DNA of 64,000 nt from Apodospora peruviana (lineage: Eukaryota > Ascomycota > Sordariomycetes > Sordariales > Lasiosphaeriaceae). Shown here one piece after another: positions 1 to 12,838 of this stretch. Made by a program: the position numbers and the translations under genes. Every line of letters begins with the position of its first letter. The first letter of the stretch is position 1. The notes under the pieces are model-generated. The model saw only the letters and a program-made list of their open reading frames with translations. It searched no databases and was not told the DNA's origin. Where the stretch lies: the NCBI GenBank assembly GCA_033439685.1, contig JAUEDM010000004.1, positions 2,604,001-2,668,000 of the forward strand, given 5' to 3'.

Positions 1-1282
1 GCACTTGGGGGTGGACCCTGTGTTGAAGAGAGGAGCCACTGACGTGCCGCTTCCCCTCCATGCGGGGTACGGTAGACAAGATAAGCCTGAAACCAACGAA
101 GGAAGACCCGAAGGCAGTGGCCAGCCCTCTGTCTTCCGGGCAGCCTGCTATAGCCCTATCTGCATGAATCGCGTCCCGGTGGTACTTGAGAGACGGATTC
201 AGCACAATCCAGGCGCCCGAGCCCCATTCAGCTCCGAGCTCTCCGGTGTTATGGTAGTACACGTTTGCTCACCGTTTTCAACATGCTTCACTCCGGAGTA
301 GCTGTGGTAGTCTAGTAGAGAGCCTGGTTACATGGCAAGACCCTGAAACCCCCAAAGGCCTGGTTGAGAATTTGCCAGGGAACAGGGGTTTTGATTGCGT
401 CCAACCCCGGAAATTCCACTTCCTGGTTCTGGGAGCCGGCGCGGGGGAGACCAAAGGAGCCAAGATTGACCAGATGCACCTAACCCGACTTGGAGGCACT
501 CGCGATGTGCAACAAACCAATACTTTTAGTTCAGCTGGTGGCCACCATCCTTCCCCTTTCGCATTTCAGTGCATATGAGCAGTCAACCCCCAAAAGGACA
601 CCCACGGAGTCTTCTTGCCCGAGGACGGGCTGAACCAGCCCTCAACGGAGTCTAGACCGCAGCTGTGCAGGTCTGCTTACATGTTACTTCATTTGGGCTC
701 ACTTGTGCTGAAGAGTCGTTCCAACTGAATAGGTAGTCTGTATCCGTAATTTCATGACATTGTGGGCACTTGATTTCTGGTGACTTGAGTACGAGTTGGC
801 AGTGTCGGTTTGTCTGAACACTCATCTAGTTCAAATTTCAACTATTTGCAGCCTCCCCGTCTCACCGAGCGTTAGGTCCAAGGTTGGCAGGCGGGTTCCA
901 CAAGTCTTTATTCCCCCCTGCCCCGGTCTGACTCTTGAGGCTTGGCATTTTGACAAGACGGGACCAAGCTGCCCCGCATCACGTGCCGCGCGTTGCTGTC
1001 TGGCAGGGAGCGTGAATTGCCCCACCATGAAGCTCTGACCAGAAAGTAAACTTGGAACTTTGCGACATCGCGGGGTGTATGCGACTGGATCAACCTCAAA
1101 CTCTCTTTTCTATGGGAACCACCACTCCCACAGCATTGCTCATCCCACCCGAATTATTATAGCCATACCTCGGGAACTATCTCTCCCGTAGAGATTCAGC
1201 TTATTGTTCATCTTTTCCGACCTCTCCCTGCTCGATCGAACCCTCAAACCGAAGCTCTGGCGTCGAACCCGGACAAAACACC
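1..1282. other. intergenic, upstream of Listerin
   Basis: No reading frame here resembles a known protein, and the open frames are short and overlap on both strands. A pyrimidine-rich stretch at about 1210-1240, just before the start codon of the next gene, is typical of filamentous-fungal promoters and leaders. Nothing else is recognised. Confidence 0.5.
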
Positions 1283-4200
1283 ATGAGTCGGTTCCCAAGC
1301 GGCGGAGGTGGATTTGGTGGACTCGGCACCAGCTCATCGACGACTCTATCCTACATCACTCCGCCTCCGGATCTCTCTCGTCTTCCCGCAGACATCGTCG
1401 TCCAGTTCAAGAACCTGCTCAAAAAAGACAGTACCACCAAGTCTAAAGCCCTCGAGGAGATCGTTGTCTACGTGGAGACACTCCCTTCTAAGGATGGAAG
1501 AGTTGAGGATTCTGTACTGGATGCGTGGGTAGGTTGTGAAACACCCGTCTCTGCCCGTCTTGAACAGCGTACTTACAACCATGTAGGCGGACCTGTATCC
1601 TCGAGTGTCGATCGATAATTCCCGCCGAGTCCGCGAGCTCTCTCACATCGTATTGCGCGAACTTTTTAAGTCTGCAAGGAAGAGCCTAGTGAAGCGTCTT
1701 CCCCGATTGATCGGCGCCTGGTTCGGAGGAACTTGTGATAAGGAGAAGGTTGTCTCCCGAGCCGCTAATGACGGCATGTCCGAGTTCCTTGGTACGGAAG
1801 AGAGGAAGCTCGCTCTCTGGAGTAAGGCTCAGAAGAATATTATGGACTATGCGATAGAGGCGATCAGCGAGACACCGGATACTCTCACCGACCCCAGGAC
1901 GTGCACTAAGGAAGACTCCGAGGCCAAATACTACCGTGTGGCTGCAAGTAGCTTGTATCTTGTCCTCAACCTCATGGAAAAGACCGATATACAAAATATT
2001 GAGGACCAAATTGACCGTTATCTGGGCATGGAAAGTGTCTGGAGCTTGGCGACGGCGGATGAATACTTTGCACGAAGGATGTTATATCAACTTCTGCAGA
2101 CCTGTCTCGACAAGAAACCCGATCTCTTGAAGCCACGATTTCTCCGGGCTGCGAAATCAGCTTATCGTCAGGGGCGAGTCTTGAACACTGACTGTTTGAA
2201 GAGTAGCCAGGCGGGCACTGCTAAGGATCTCGCCATACTTCTTACCAACCTAACCGAAGTGTTTCCGGAGATATGGGCCATTAAAAAGCACCCACTCCAA
2301 CAGCTGCAGCCATTCGTTGAGAAGGGTTCTCAAGGAAGCTCCCGGGCGTACTGGGAGGAATTATGGAACCTCTTGTCAGTCCTCCCAGGAGAAGCACCGT
2401 CTGAGGAACTGGCTGCCAGCTTCTTGGCGTCACTGAGACGGGGAGTCTCTCACCGAGAAGAGCCTCGTGAAAACGGGCTACTCGCCTGGTGCTGTTACAT
2501 CAACACCTTTGAGCGCTTTGCCAGCGGGTTTACTCCAGACAGAGCATTCCTTCAACAACATATATTTCCTTTGACGCAGCAATATCTTTATCCAACTCCG
2601 CAATTTTCGACGTGGATTCCTCCTGTACCACCGCGTCTACTGCCCAAGGCTTGGAGGATTGTCGCTTATCATACGGATGCCAGTGTCCAGAGGTGTGCCG
2701 ACGAAGAATGGCGGCGGCTTCGAGACTCGTTTTGCTCCAGGTTATCCAACTCTCTTCCAGAGGTATCGAAGGAATATCAGGAATCGCAGCAAGCAATAGC
2801 GGCCGAGGGCGACCGGTGGTTCACCCTTGTGGCGATGATTTTGAGTCATGGTCCCCAAACAGAGAACCAACCAGAGGTGACTGACAACAATCGTCACTTG
2901 GACACCATTGTCACGTCGTGCTCTGTCGCGCTCTTGCAAGCGGCTCGCGACTTGCTTTTGAAAAGAAACTACAAGCCGTTCGGCGCCGCTGCTCTTCTCC
3001 AATCTGCTCTGAAGAAGTGCCCGGACTCATGTATTGATGGCGATCTTCTTTTCTCCCTTTTCTCACTCAACGACCCGGAAAAGATCAAGATTCTCGTTGA
3101 GTCCCCCTCCCTGCAGTATCTTGTCTCGTGCCTAGATAAAGCTGCCAACATCCAACCGGATCGGTTCAAGGAAATCTGGAACTCATTGATTCAGTCCGCG
3201 TTGGAGTCCAGTGCCATGGTGTCTCAGACCGCGGTCAAGTTGCTCTTATCGATATCTTCAGCGACTGGGCCTGCTTCAAAAAATGCGTCCCTGCAGAAGT
3301 TCCTTGGCTCCATCATGCGCGCATGCGCAAAGGGGAATCCGTCGTCATCTTGGGAGCTTTGCGAGACCGCAATTAAATGGGCCGTTGTTGACGAAACATT
3401 ATTGCAATCGCTTGCCGAGGACATCATTCGTGATCTCGTATCTGTGGACACAGCACCGGCTCTCAAGGTTCTATACCTTATCAAACTCAACAGACCGACC
3501 TTGCTATCGTCAGATTCCGATCTGTATATACAGCTTCTTGCGAAACTGCTGGCTTTGGCCGAGATTTCTGCACACGTTGGATCTGAGACAGCAACTATTC
3601 TGCAAAAGTTTCTTGATCAAGCATCGACAGGAGAGGTCTCAAACGTCAAGATCGTACAGAGCAACCTGGATGATGCGGAGTTATCTTCTTTGAGGTAAGC
3701 ACACCCAACCCCTGCGGGCCCGTAACCATAACAACTAATATCCAAGCAGTGTCGAGATCCTACTACAACAAGCATCAAAGGCCCTGAGCTCTGGCTCTGT
3801 GCCCGTGGAGGAGCTTGTACCAAACACTAACGTGTGGATGGGCGAGATTTCTCCTCTCCTCGAAGAGATCCCTGATCCTTCGCTGTCACTGACCAACAAC
3901 CTTGGCGGTGCTTACTTGTTGGTGAAGCCCACAGTTACATCAGCCAAGGTGAAGGCGAAGAGAGACAAAACGGGACGGTCAATTCCCGCGAGAATGGCAT
4001 TGTACACTTCCAAGCTTCTCTCGTCTCATATGCAGCTGTCGTCCTTGCCTATAGAGCTCCAAGTGGAACTGATCTATTTACTCTATCTCACCATTGAGCT
4101 CGCTGGCGACCAGTTGACACTCATGGGAGTAAATGGTCTTTGGAGCTGTGTTGGAACGGATGAAATCGCGGCGGAGATGCAGCAGCTCATCACGCAGAGT

Positions 4201-6374
4201 CGGAAGATTATTAATGATACTGTCACGAATGACACAGATTGGAAAGGTGCTGATCTGACCGGCCAGTCATTCATCGAAAGGCTTATCAACCTCATGCTTC
4301 CGAGGACCGCAGATTTCAGCCCCAGGGCTTTATACAATGCCAAGGCTCTGGGAAGCCTGTTCGAGACGTTGGTCGATGCGCAAGGTCCACCTGCGAAGCT
4401 GGAGGAGTGGCTTGTGAAATCGGGTGTGATGAAGCCCTACAAAGACACTGCCTTTGCCGCAATGGCGTTCTTCACAGGCTTTGGCCAGGTGCTCGCAAGA
4501 TCGGACAGTGTTAACATACTCTGTACCAGAATGGTCAGCAACATGATCGGCGCTTATCCCGGACTCGAGACGACACTTGTCTTTCTGGTTCTCCTGGACG
4601 GCTGTATGTCTGTCTACGAGGCTGGCAAGGTGCCGGTCGAGAATCGTAAACAAGTTATTGCATTCAAGCAGATAACATCTTGGTTGGATACACCGGATGA
4701 GATGAGCCCCAGGCTCGCGGCGGAGACCTGCAAAGTCCTTGAGCGGGTCTTCCCCAATGTCAAACAAGCCTATGGCCCGTATTGGGAGCAGATCACCACT
4801 TACTGCATTCGTCTTTGGACGAAGGCCGCCCTAGACCTAGCAAACATTCGGGTCCCGTATCTTTATTCGTCAATCAAGCTAATATCGGCTTTGGAAAATA
4901 CAGACGATCCGAACGATGATCTAGCCGAGGCTTTGGCCACACATGCTAAGGAGAAGTCCCGGGCGCTGGTGGCGCTCCTTAAGCTTCCTCGGGAAACGCC
5001 GACAACGCAGCCCTGTCAGATTGTTGACATGCTTCTCTGTAGAGCTGTGGAGAAGGTGCCGCTTGAACACTTGGATGGTGTTATTCTTGCGGATTTGTAT
5101 GGGGTTGTTGCATCGGAGTCTCGGACGATGCAGACTGCGGCGTTCGGTCTACTGCATCGAGCTCTGCCTGCTGCTCAAGCACAGATTGCGGTGGACAGTC
5201 TATTGGAGAAAAAAGGTGAGCCGACCGCTTCTTGTCTAGACTACATTGTTCTAACCCTGCACAGATGCGCGTCTTCCCGACGAACTTTTGTCTCTGCTGT
5301 TAGACGCACCGACATTGGAGGACTACCCCGAGGAGCTTCTTGTGCAGTTTCCGACACCCGTGCGTGGATACCTACTCGCGTGGCACCTCATCTTCGACGC
5401 ATACAGCAAGGCGCCTCAAAAACTGCGTGGCGATTACACTCAGTGTCTCAAGTCGGAGAAATACGTCGAGCCTTTATTGTATTTCATGTTTGACGTTCTG
5501 GGCCACTCTGCAGCCCATCCGCTGAACCTAGACAAGGAAGGGCTCACGCAAGACCACATCCAAGACTACGACATCAAGGTGGCCGACAGCGAGGAAGAAG
5601 AACGAAACATGCACTGGTTGCTGGTTCATCTGTTTTACAAGGCACTCAAGTACATCCCTGGGCTGTGCAAGGCGTGGTACCTAGATGCCCGGTCTCGTTC
5701 GAAGCAGACGGCGGTTGCTGTGGAGTCTTGGACGACAAAATACTTCGCGCCACTGGTGATATCGGAGGCACTGGATGACGTGAACGAGTGGATGGCGACC
5801 CAGGAAACGACGGAACCCGACACAAAGGAGCTGGAGCTCAGAGTCAGCAAAACGGCAAGGGAGGTCACGGCGGCGTACGAGATTGACGAGGATGCCGCAT
5901 CCATTGTAATACGGATACCTACTTCGTATCCTTTGGGCAATGTCGAGGTTGTCGGACTGAAAAGGGTAGCTGTGGATGAGAAGAAGTGGCAGAGCTGGAT
6001 CATGATTACGCAAGGCGCAATCCAGTTTGCGGTAAGTTTCCTGGCTACACTTCTTAGTTTGTGAGTGAGATCGATGACTGACCAGGTGGCTGTGTCAATA
6101 GAACGGAAGCATCGTGGATGGTCTTGCAGTATTCCGGCGCAACATTATCGGAGCGCTAAAGAACCAGACGGAATGTGCTATCTGCTACTCGATCGTCTCA
6201 ACCGATAAGAAGCTGCCGGACAAGGAGTGCCCGACCTGCGGTCACTTTTTCCACCGCTACTGCTTGTACAAGTGGTTCACAAACAGCGGGCATAACACGT
6301 GTCCGTTGTGTCGCAAGAACATTCCTTACCTTGGTGCGGAAACCAGATCGGGGCGTAAGACGACTCCCGGTTAA
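1283..6374 (+). CDS. LTN1: Listerin E3 ubiquitin-protein ligase (Ltn1/Rkr1)
   Basis: Listerin binds stalled 60S subunits in the ribosome quality control complex and ubiquitinates the trapped nascent chain. Predicted exons are 1283-1528, 1587-3694, 3750-5215, 5265-6031 and 6102-6374. All four introns are GT-AG with matching phases, giving about 1619 residues, the usual fungal length. The N-terminus carries the conserved Listerin region; the first junction reads WADLYPRVSIDNSRRVREL across exons 1 and 2. The middle is HEAT/ARM-like helical repeat. The C-terminus (about 1554-1600) is the Listerin RING variant, beginning CAIC, then CPTC, HRYCLYKW and CPLCR, so the E2-binding zinc residues are present. 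The start ATG follows a pyrimidine-rich leader and opens directly into the conserved N-terminal block. There is no sign of damage or transfer; this is a housekeeping gene. Confidence 0.95.
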
Positions 6375-7319
6375 AGGTAGCGTTTTGGACGGGAAATACC
6401 TTGTTGCAAAGGCGGTTTGGGCTGTCCGGCAGCCTATATTATATGAGCTCGACACTTTGTGTGCAGATACTGTTTGGGCGTATGTACTTAAGTTGAATAG
6501 CTGCAGCGTTTGTATTTGAATCGTAGAGATGATGGTATCTCGTGCCAGATGAAGTGCTCCATGTTCCAATCCTATTTGTAATTTCAACTTTTACGGACCT
6601 GAACTAAGTAGGATATGAGACGTGCGTGGAACTGGGGGTCTCGTACAACTGATCTTAGATTCTCAATCCAGCGTATCTAAGTATTTACCTAGGTACGGAA
6701 GGCAACAGTTATGGGTGGAACTCAAAAAATGGGACGATACGAGTTGTTCAGTTGTTGTGTGGGTAAACACCTTGAAGCTTGACGACTGGCAGGTTTTTGC
6801 TTGATTTTGATCACTTGCCACCGCGAGCCTCAGTACGACTTGATCAACATCCCACCTAGATGCTTATTATCATTCGTAAATGTCGAAATATTAGTCGGAG
6901 AGCTCTTAAAGTCCACCCATTAACCTTCCCTTAAGTCTCAATAAGAGGCTCTCTGAATACAACTAACTGTGACGGTCGGTGCGATTGAGCCTTGATTGAA
7001 TTGATTGCGACCGTCAACGGTATATAACCTATTACGGGAAGACTGGATTTGGACGCACAGAGAATAGATGCATCGCAGTAAGAAAACTTGACCAAGGGGC
7101 CCACGTAGCCTCAACCAGCAGGTCCTGCTTCAGCTGCTGAAGATAGGACGCTGAACACTTGGAGAATATAAACTCCTAGACGATCTGCTAATAATGCGAC
7201 AAGAGGCGTCGAGTGGTCTAAAGGTGAAAAAGTAGAGGGTTTGGACGAGACAATGGCAGAATTGGATGAACCGAATGTAGTTAGCGTGCATAGGCCCTTT
7301 AGGCTTAGTGCCTCCGGGC
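6375..7319. other. intergenic with a 9-bp inverted repeat
   Basis: This is an AT-richer spacer with no credible gene. It holds a TACCTAGGTA palindrome at 6686-6695, a motif that recurs elsewhere in the window. It also holds a perfect 9-bp inverted repeat, TGACGGTCG at 6970-6978 and its complement at 7008-7016, separated by 29 bp. No function can be assigned to either. Confidence 0.4.
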
Positions 7320-7324
7320 GAAAT

Positions 7325-7760
7325 AAATTCCATCCATCCATCCATCCATTGAAATAGATAGCCTCGGCAACTAAATAGTAGGCAACAGCATTCGTTGTCT
7401 GATAGGAAAATCCAGGCAACGCCGCAAGAGGTAAGGTAACTAAGTTAAATTCGACTACGATGTATGCTTAGCCCGGTGACAACACTCACTGGTAATTCTA
7501 AGGCTAGCATGGCCAGACCTGCAAACAGGTTCACGGTCTGCGAGACCGACACCGGTCTAACCAACGGATCTAAAGCCTTGGTAGAAAAGTCCCAAAAGAT
7601 CTTGGGCCAGAAAAGGCCCTGGATAGCAGCCAAGATATGATCTATTAGCGAGTTAGCCCTTGTTTCGCCTCAAATTCCAGGTCTACTTACGGCCTGCAGC
7701 ACCCATGGTGACAAGTCCAGCCAGTGTGACCTATTGAGTCTCCTTATCTTACCCTTTTTT
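7325..7760 (-). pseudogene. decayed small fungal membrane protein (DUF7727-like)
   Basis: The minus strand encodes pieces of a small, widespread, uncharacterised fungal membrane protein. I believe this is the family catalogued as DUF7727, recalled from memory and not checked. The recognisable core contains LFWPKIFWDF, QTVNLFAGLAMLALE and, further on, TTNAVAYYLVAEAIYF. A GT-AG intron (donor gtaagt near 7690, acceptor near 7642) is still recognisable. Lesions: the conserved N-terminal His-Trp lies in a different frame from the next segment, consistent with one missing G near 7722; an in-frame TAA at 7447-7445 follows the HRSRI segment; and the frame changes again immediately after it. The C-terminal end runs into an ATCC microsatellite. 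Several independent lesions make a functional gene unlikely. Confidence 0.65.
7330..7350. repeat. (ATCC)n microsatellite
   Basis: About five tandem copies of the tetranucleotide CCAT/ATCC lie at the 3' end of the decayed membrane-protein gene. Read on the minus strand they give a repetitive Trp/Met/Asp/Gly stretch. Confidence 0.8.
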
Positions 7761-7917
7761 CATGCGAAGCCAGAGAAAGTGAATGAAAGTGCCCTATATA
7801 GCTGAGAATAAGTCCGCTCTTAATTAAGAATATATCAGAACTCGGGATGACGGCTGGACTGGCGGAAAGCCGGGATGGTCGATCAAGTAGACCGCCTAGA
7901 CCTGAAGCCAGGATGGC

Positions 7918-8041
7918 GGCAACGAAATGGCCCCAACGAAACGGTCACATCAAAATGGCCCCAACGAAATAACCATAACGAAATGGTCACGTCATGAGCT
8001 GTCAATAGTCACAACGTAATAGTCACAACGAAATATAACAA
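7918..8041. repeat. degenerate tandem repeats of AACGAAATGGTCAC
   Basis: Six to seven imperfect copies of a unit close to AACGAAATGGTCAC, about 14-17 bp each, occur in direct orientation. Some copies end in GGCCCC rather than GGTCAC. The array lies between two pseudogenes. Its origin (minisatellite or remnant of a mobile element) cannot be decided from this copy alone. Confidence 0.6.
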
Positions 8042-8118
8042 AGGTACATTAATACTCAATTAAAGGCGAAACAGCAAACCTAACCACGCCGAGCTTACTT
8101 CACACACTTTCCATCAAG

Positions 8119-11114
8119 TTACCGTAGCTCTCCATAGCATCCTTGGAGCGCAGGATGCCCCTTCTGGTTTCTCACGACGCCGGAGCCGAGACCGCAGGGC
8201 TCGTGACACTTGGTTTCGTAGACTACTCTAACTTCAATCCTGCCCTCAAAGTCACTCCGCAGCTCGATACAGTCCGAGTGCGTGCAGACAGTGTGCGGTT
8301 TGTTCACCTGGTACGACTAGAGGCTCTCTCGTTGAACGTAGAGATTCCTCAGCACGTCCTCTCTCGTCAGTCGAGTATCACTCAGTGTTTTGATCTGTTC
8401 GTTATTGACGGAGATGCTCGTCTGTATTTTCTGAGCAATGAGTGTCATGGGTTCGGTCAATTTCACAATCATCTCGCGTGTTTCGCTGAGATTGATGGTG
8501 CTGCGGACTAGATGAGGCTTGAAGCTTTGGACGTGTTTCACTAGCCGCCGGTACTCGTCGACCTAGTAGTCCCAGCTGTGAGCATTATCCCCGAGGTTGC
8601 CCATAATTCCCTCTCTCCTGGCGGCAAGAAATCGGAAGCTCTCCGAGTCGAAACAGAAGACATTGTGCTCGAAGAGTCCCATCTCAACGTCCTGGTAGTC
8701 ATGAAGAAGGGTTTCAAGGGGCTTGAGGGTATCTCCGGGCTTGTAGTTTGATCCGCGGGTATTGGTGGAGCCAACACAATGTTCTTTGCCCCGTCGCGGT
8801 GCAGTTGAGTCAACAGCTGCTTGATGCAGAACAGAAACATGACTGTCAGGCGGGCAGCATTCGGGTTTCAGGAGAATCAGCACCCCGTGGAGCTCATTGT
8901 ATGTTCGGAGGGTTCTGAGGTTGTCGGCCATATTCTTGTTGTCCTGGTCCAAGCCCCGGATATCACCAACGCCTGGGGTGTCAATAAGTCGAATCCGTGT
9001 ATCACTATTGATGACTATGGTGTACACCGAAGCGCACTGGGTAGCCGATTGACCTTGGGTCCCGTCATGCTCGTTATGGCACACCCCAATCTTGATATCT
9101 TTCTTGACAAACCTGCCACGTGGGTCGTCCTTATCCTTAAGTTGGGTGCTGAACGAGCAAGGCACGACCCACTTCAGCTCAGGAGCTTCGAGGTCGTCGT
9201 GGAGAGAGTCATACGCGAGGTAGTTAATGTAAGCATTGATCCACGTAGACTCTCCAACGCCGGTCTCGCCAAAGATCAAAATTTGCAAATCTTTGAACAG
9301 CTTGAGGTTACCCAGGCGACTCAAGAGTTGGGACCGCTCGTAGGTACACCACCGATCGCCATGTCTGGGGTCATTGCATTTGAAAGTCCAGCTACCGATC
9401 TTAGCAGCGCCACAACCACAGTAGAATAGCTCGTCGACATGGCCATACTTCACGATGGAATGACAAACACCACATATCCAGTCGCAGGCCAGAGTCTGAT
9501 CGCAGTCAAGATGCGGGCAAGCAATCTTGACTGCACGTCGCTGCACCTGCTTGCTTATTGCAGATCGGTCAATTGTATCCTCTTTATACTGCATGATGCA
9601 GTTGGGTAGCCAAGCCTCGACGGTGTTCAACCAAGTCCTCAATGACGACCCGGCCGCGGCGGCGCTGAGAGATGTATGCCTTCTCGAGTTGTTCCCGGTG
9701 GCATCACAGTCGACAACAACCATCAACCTGTCCTGCGATGTTCTCGGGAAGATCCGTGAAGACATTAACGGTTTCATTCCACATGTCAGTGTCATAGCGA
9801 ACGTCATCACTGAAGTAGAGAATGATCATCTCATGACAAGCATTTTTTAGACGCAGGTCGTTGAGCGTCGGCTCGCCGTAGCCAACATACGTCCCTCCGT
9901 GCTGAGAAACGACATCGGCTAAGTCCATCTTGTACGAATATGACGTAATTGAACGAATCCGATGCGGCGTTGCGACGTCTCCATGACTCTGATAGTCGTC
10001 AAGGAAGCTCATCAGTCGATCAGCATGTGTTGCGTCTCTGCGTGTCGCCTTCAACGCCAGAGCAAGCCTCCTTGAGCGAACGTTCAGTCTTTATCACACG
10101 TATGATTTGATCGGCAATAAACCTGACATGGTCGGGTGGAACGACTGACGGGTGGGCTTCGCACCGGACACGACATTGGTGAAATGATCGCCGCAACTTT
10201 TTGAGGTCGTCGAAGTGGCCAAATATTTTCTTGGTGACCACTGACCTGGTGTGAAGGACCCAAGATAGTCTTCCGTCTTGATGACACCATGAGAGGCTAG
10301 TTTGGACAGGGGCAAGAGAGTGTACGATATCGGTGTGTCTTTCCGATCGGGACAGCTTGCAATGTACTTGTGAAGCTTGCCAGTGAAGACCTCACAGCAG
10401 TTAAAGCTGGCTGCTAGGAAGCTGTTATTCGGCTTGATATGGCTCAACACAGAGACTCGAAATGAGCCGAAGGTTTCGAAGTAGCGATCAATATCGGAAT
10501 CGTGCTTGTTGGACATATTCAAGACTGAATTGACGGTGCAAGACAGCCGGTTGAACTTGGCAGCGACGTCGTTCTCGGGGTCAGAAGGACCATCCTGAGA
10601 ACTAACCTGCTCATTAGAGGCTGTAAGAATACACTGAGCACCCCAGGTAACGCCAGTCACGACATCAGTCACGACATGGGTGGCTGGTGTATCCTTCACT
10701 GCCCCAAAGTTGGCAACATTTTGGGCATCCGCAACGGCGATGTCCAGCTTCTCGTCGGCAACTGTCACAGTGCAACGCATGATGGGCTGCGCGTGTATCG
10801 GGTGGTTGTCATCATTCTCGTGATCGAAGTATGATCCGAAACCGTCAACACTGGCGATACCGGTTAGAATGCTTGACCCGAGATCTTGATCGGCCCCCAA
10901 GAGAACAAGCTTGTCTTGGAAGGATTCCGTCTGATTGAGGCATCGCAATTCTGTTGACAACTCTTGACTGAATGAATGTGATGGCAGTCGCTGGGATGGT
11001 CGATTGAGTATCAAAGATCGAAGCACCCAGAAAGGTGTCACTTCGTGCATCGTAGAGATGACTGAGACCGGCCAACTGGCCCAATGCCGGGCGCTTGATA
11101 CAATTAGGCGCCAT
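8119..11114 (-). pseudogene. decayed SNTX/MACPF-like + thioredoxin-like + AIG1-type GTPase protein
   Basis: This is a degenerate copy of a large fungal protein related to the stonustoxin-type (SNTX) architecture. The order is an N-terminal MACPF-like domain (KRPALGQLAGLSHLYDARSD near the start), a helical spacer, a thioredoxin-like segment (MVVVDCDATG), and an AIG1/septin-type G domain with GETGVGEST, DTPGVGD and FCFDSESFRFLAA. The gene ends with a Cys/His segment beginning KPHTVCTHSDC. Frame changes with continuing homology occur near 10960-10980, 10242-10252, 10060-10070, 9735-9765, about 8865 and about 8780. In-frame stops lie at 8565-8563 and 8319-8317. The P-loop lysine is glutamate (codon at 9252-9250), which would abolish nucleotide binding. 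The likely original start is the ATG at 11114. It is described as a broken relic; the role of fungal members is not established, and toxicity is not implied. Confidence 0.75.
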
Positions 11115-12838
11115 TTCTCGCCAGAAAGCCAAGTCGCACGGGTTGAAGAAATTGGTTGGTTGAGCTGTGCGGGTCTGGGGAGTCGGGGAGTGAGTTGGAG
11201 GTGGGGGTGTGCGAGTAGGTCATGAGGCAAGAGGCTCCCACGATGAAATAAGGGTGGGGGGGCATGACGAACTGTAATTTTACGGCAATCGATTAGGGCT
11301 TGCTGTGCCCCGAGTGCCCTCGAGACGGTACTGAAGCGCGTTCGGCGAGAAAGTTGTAGCAGCGGGTAGCTGCCTGCCCAGTGCGGGTGACTGGAAGCTT
11401 CAAGACATCGGATGAGATTCGAGGAGGGCGCCGTAATAATCCATTTGCAGGGCATTGTTGGATTATGAGTGTTTGTCAGGGCAAACGGGCTATCAAAACA
11501 GCGCTCCCGTCGGTAACCTACATTGAAAAATTGATGGATGAGTGTGTTGGCACCTGAGACGAGCAGAACCCTGTGGTAGGTAAGAAATTGCGAGCACCCA
11601 AACTCGCCTTGCCGACAGATGGCGGAGGATCGAGGAGGTCGACTTTCCCTTTGTTTTCTCAGTTCCTCACCGACACTCGGGGGAGCGCGAGACACTATTG
11701 AGATCCCCCGCAACTATCCTCCCCCAAGGCACGGATGTAATGACAATGGCTATCGGCCTGAGCATCTGGAAAGCAAGATATTGTCTGACTGGATAGCCCA
11801 AAAGACCCCGTTGCTCAAGCTCATCGGCCAGAACATCAACGATAGATGCTGTGTAGTGGTGGACACAAATGATTACGGAGAGACAGCGGAGGCATTGACA
11901 GAGGTCTTGCCAATGCCCATGCAATTTCAGCGCATGGCAGCAGGGGACATCTTTTTGGGAGAAACAAAGGTTGGTACTGGGACTACCGGACTGGATTGCA
12001 ATAGTTTTTCTTCTAGTGATACTGAACACCAAGGAAGGGCGCCAGGGCATGTGCTGGATCAAGGACTTGGTTATCTATCACTGGTAAGTCTCATAGTCTA
12101 CGTCGAGATTTCGGTTCTCTTCTCTCATCTTTGATGATCTGGTCCTGCTCTTCGGCATCCTCGATGTCGTCTTCTTCAGCGTCGGAGTCACGTAACAGCC
12201 TTTAGCTGCCGTGGGACCAACCAGATCCATGGCTACAGCAGTTCTGGGAGTGTCCCGGTCCAAAATTGCCGGGGACAGCAAAGTTATTTTCGTTGGGCAG
12301 GAACCTGAAGCGATCGGACCAGTGTGGTAACTCTCAAAATCCGCAACGGACGGGTTGATACCTTGGTTTTATCTGTCATGCCGAACTAACAGCCCAAAGT
12401 ACCGTGTAGCATAACATTCAGTCGCGATGTACCCCGAATCGATCGATGGATGTTAACGTCCCCGTATTATACCCGGAAATCGGGTTGTGCTGAGCAACCA
12501 ACCCGAGGTCCAAGGCCCCACAATATTATGTTCAGTAATCACGTCTAATCATCAATTCGGGCGGGACTGGGCTGCAGCACGCGATCTTATGTAATCCACG
12601 TCAGAGCAAGAGAAAGCGACAGAGATGAATCAATACCCCAAAGAAGCAATCAATGTCCCAAAGAAGCTTGGCAAGTCATGTAATATAAGACTGTTGGCAG
12701 ACGGCGTGGGAGGAGGACATGTTTGCTGGAATGCAATCATCCAACGTTTCCCAGCTATTCCCATCGATACCCTGAAACTCAAATCACTACTGGCCAAAGA
12801 TAGGTCAACTTGCAGTGACGGGGCAACAACCTAGCAAG
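11115..12838. other. intergenic with one unrecognised open frame
   Basis: The longest independent plus-strand frame is 11619-12134 (171 codons). It has no recognisable domain and no supporting intron pattern, and an overlapping minus frame of 131 codons is equally uninformative. I do not call either a gene. The last 300 bp form the promoter region of the DHA1 transporter. Confidence 0.35.

Noticed and set aside
8821..9429. Plus-strand open frame (202 codons) opposite the GTPase relic
   Set aside because: It mirrors the G domain on the other strand and has no protein family character.
8119..11114. Frame changes in the SNTX/GTPase region read as introns
   Set aside because: Homology continues across each change with a shift of one base and no GT-AG pair of workable length, so frameshift is the better explanation.
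11619..12134. Possible 171-aa gene on the plus strand
   Set aside because: No domain, no intron signals and an equally long overlapping frame on the other strand.
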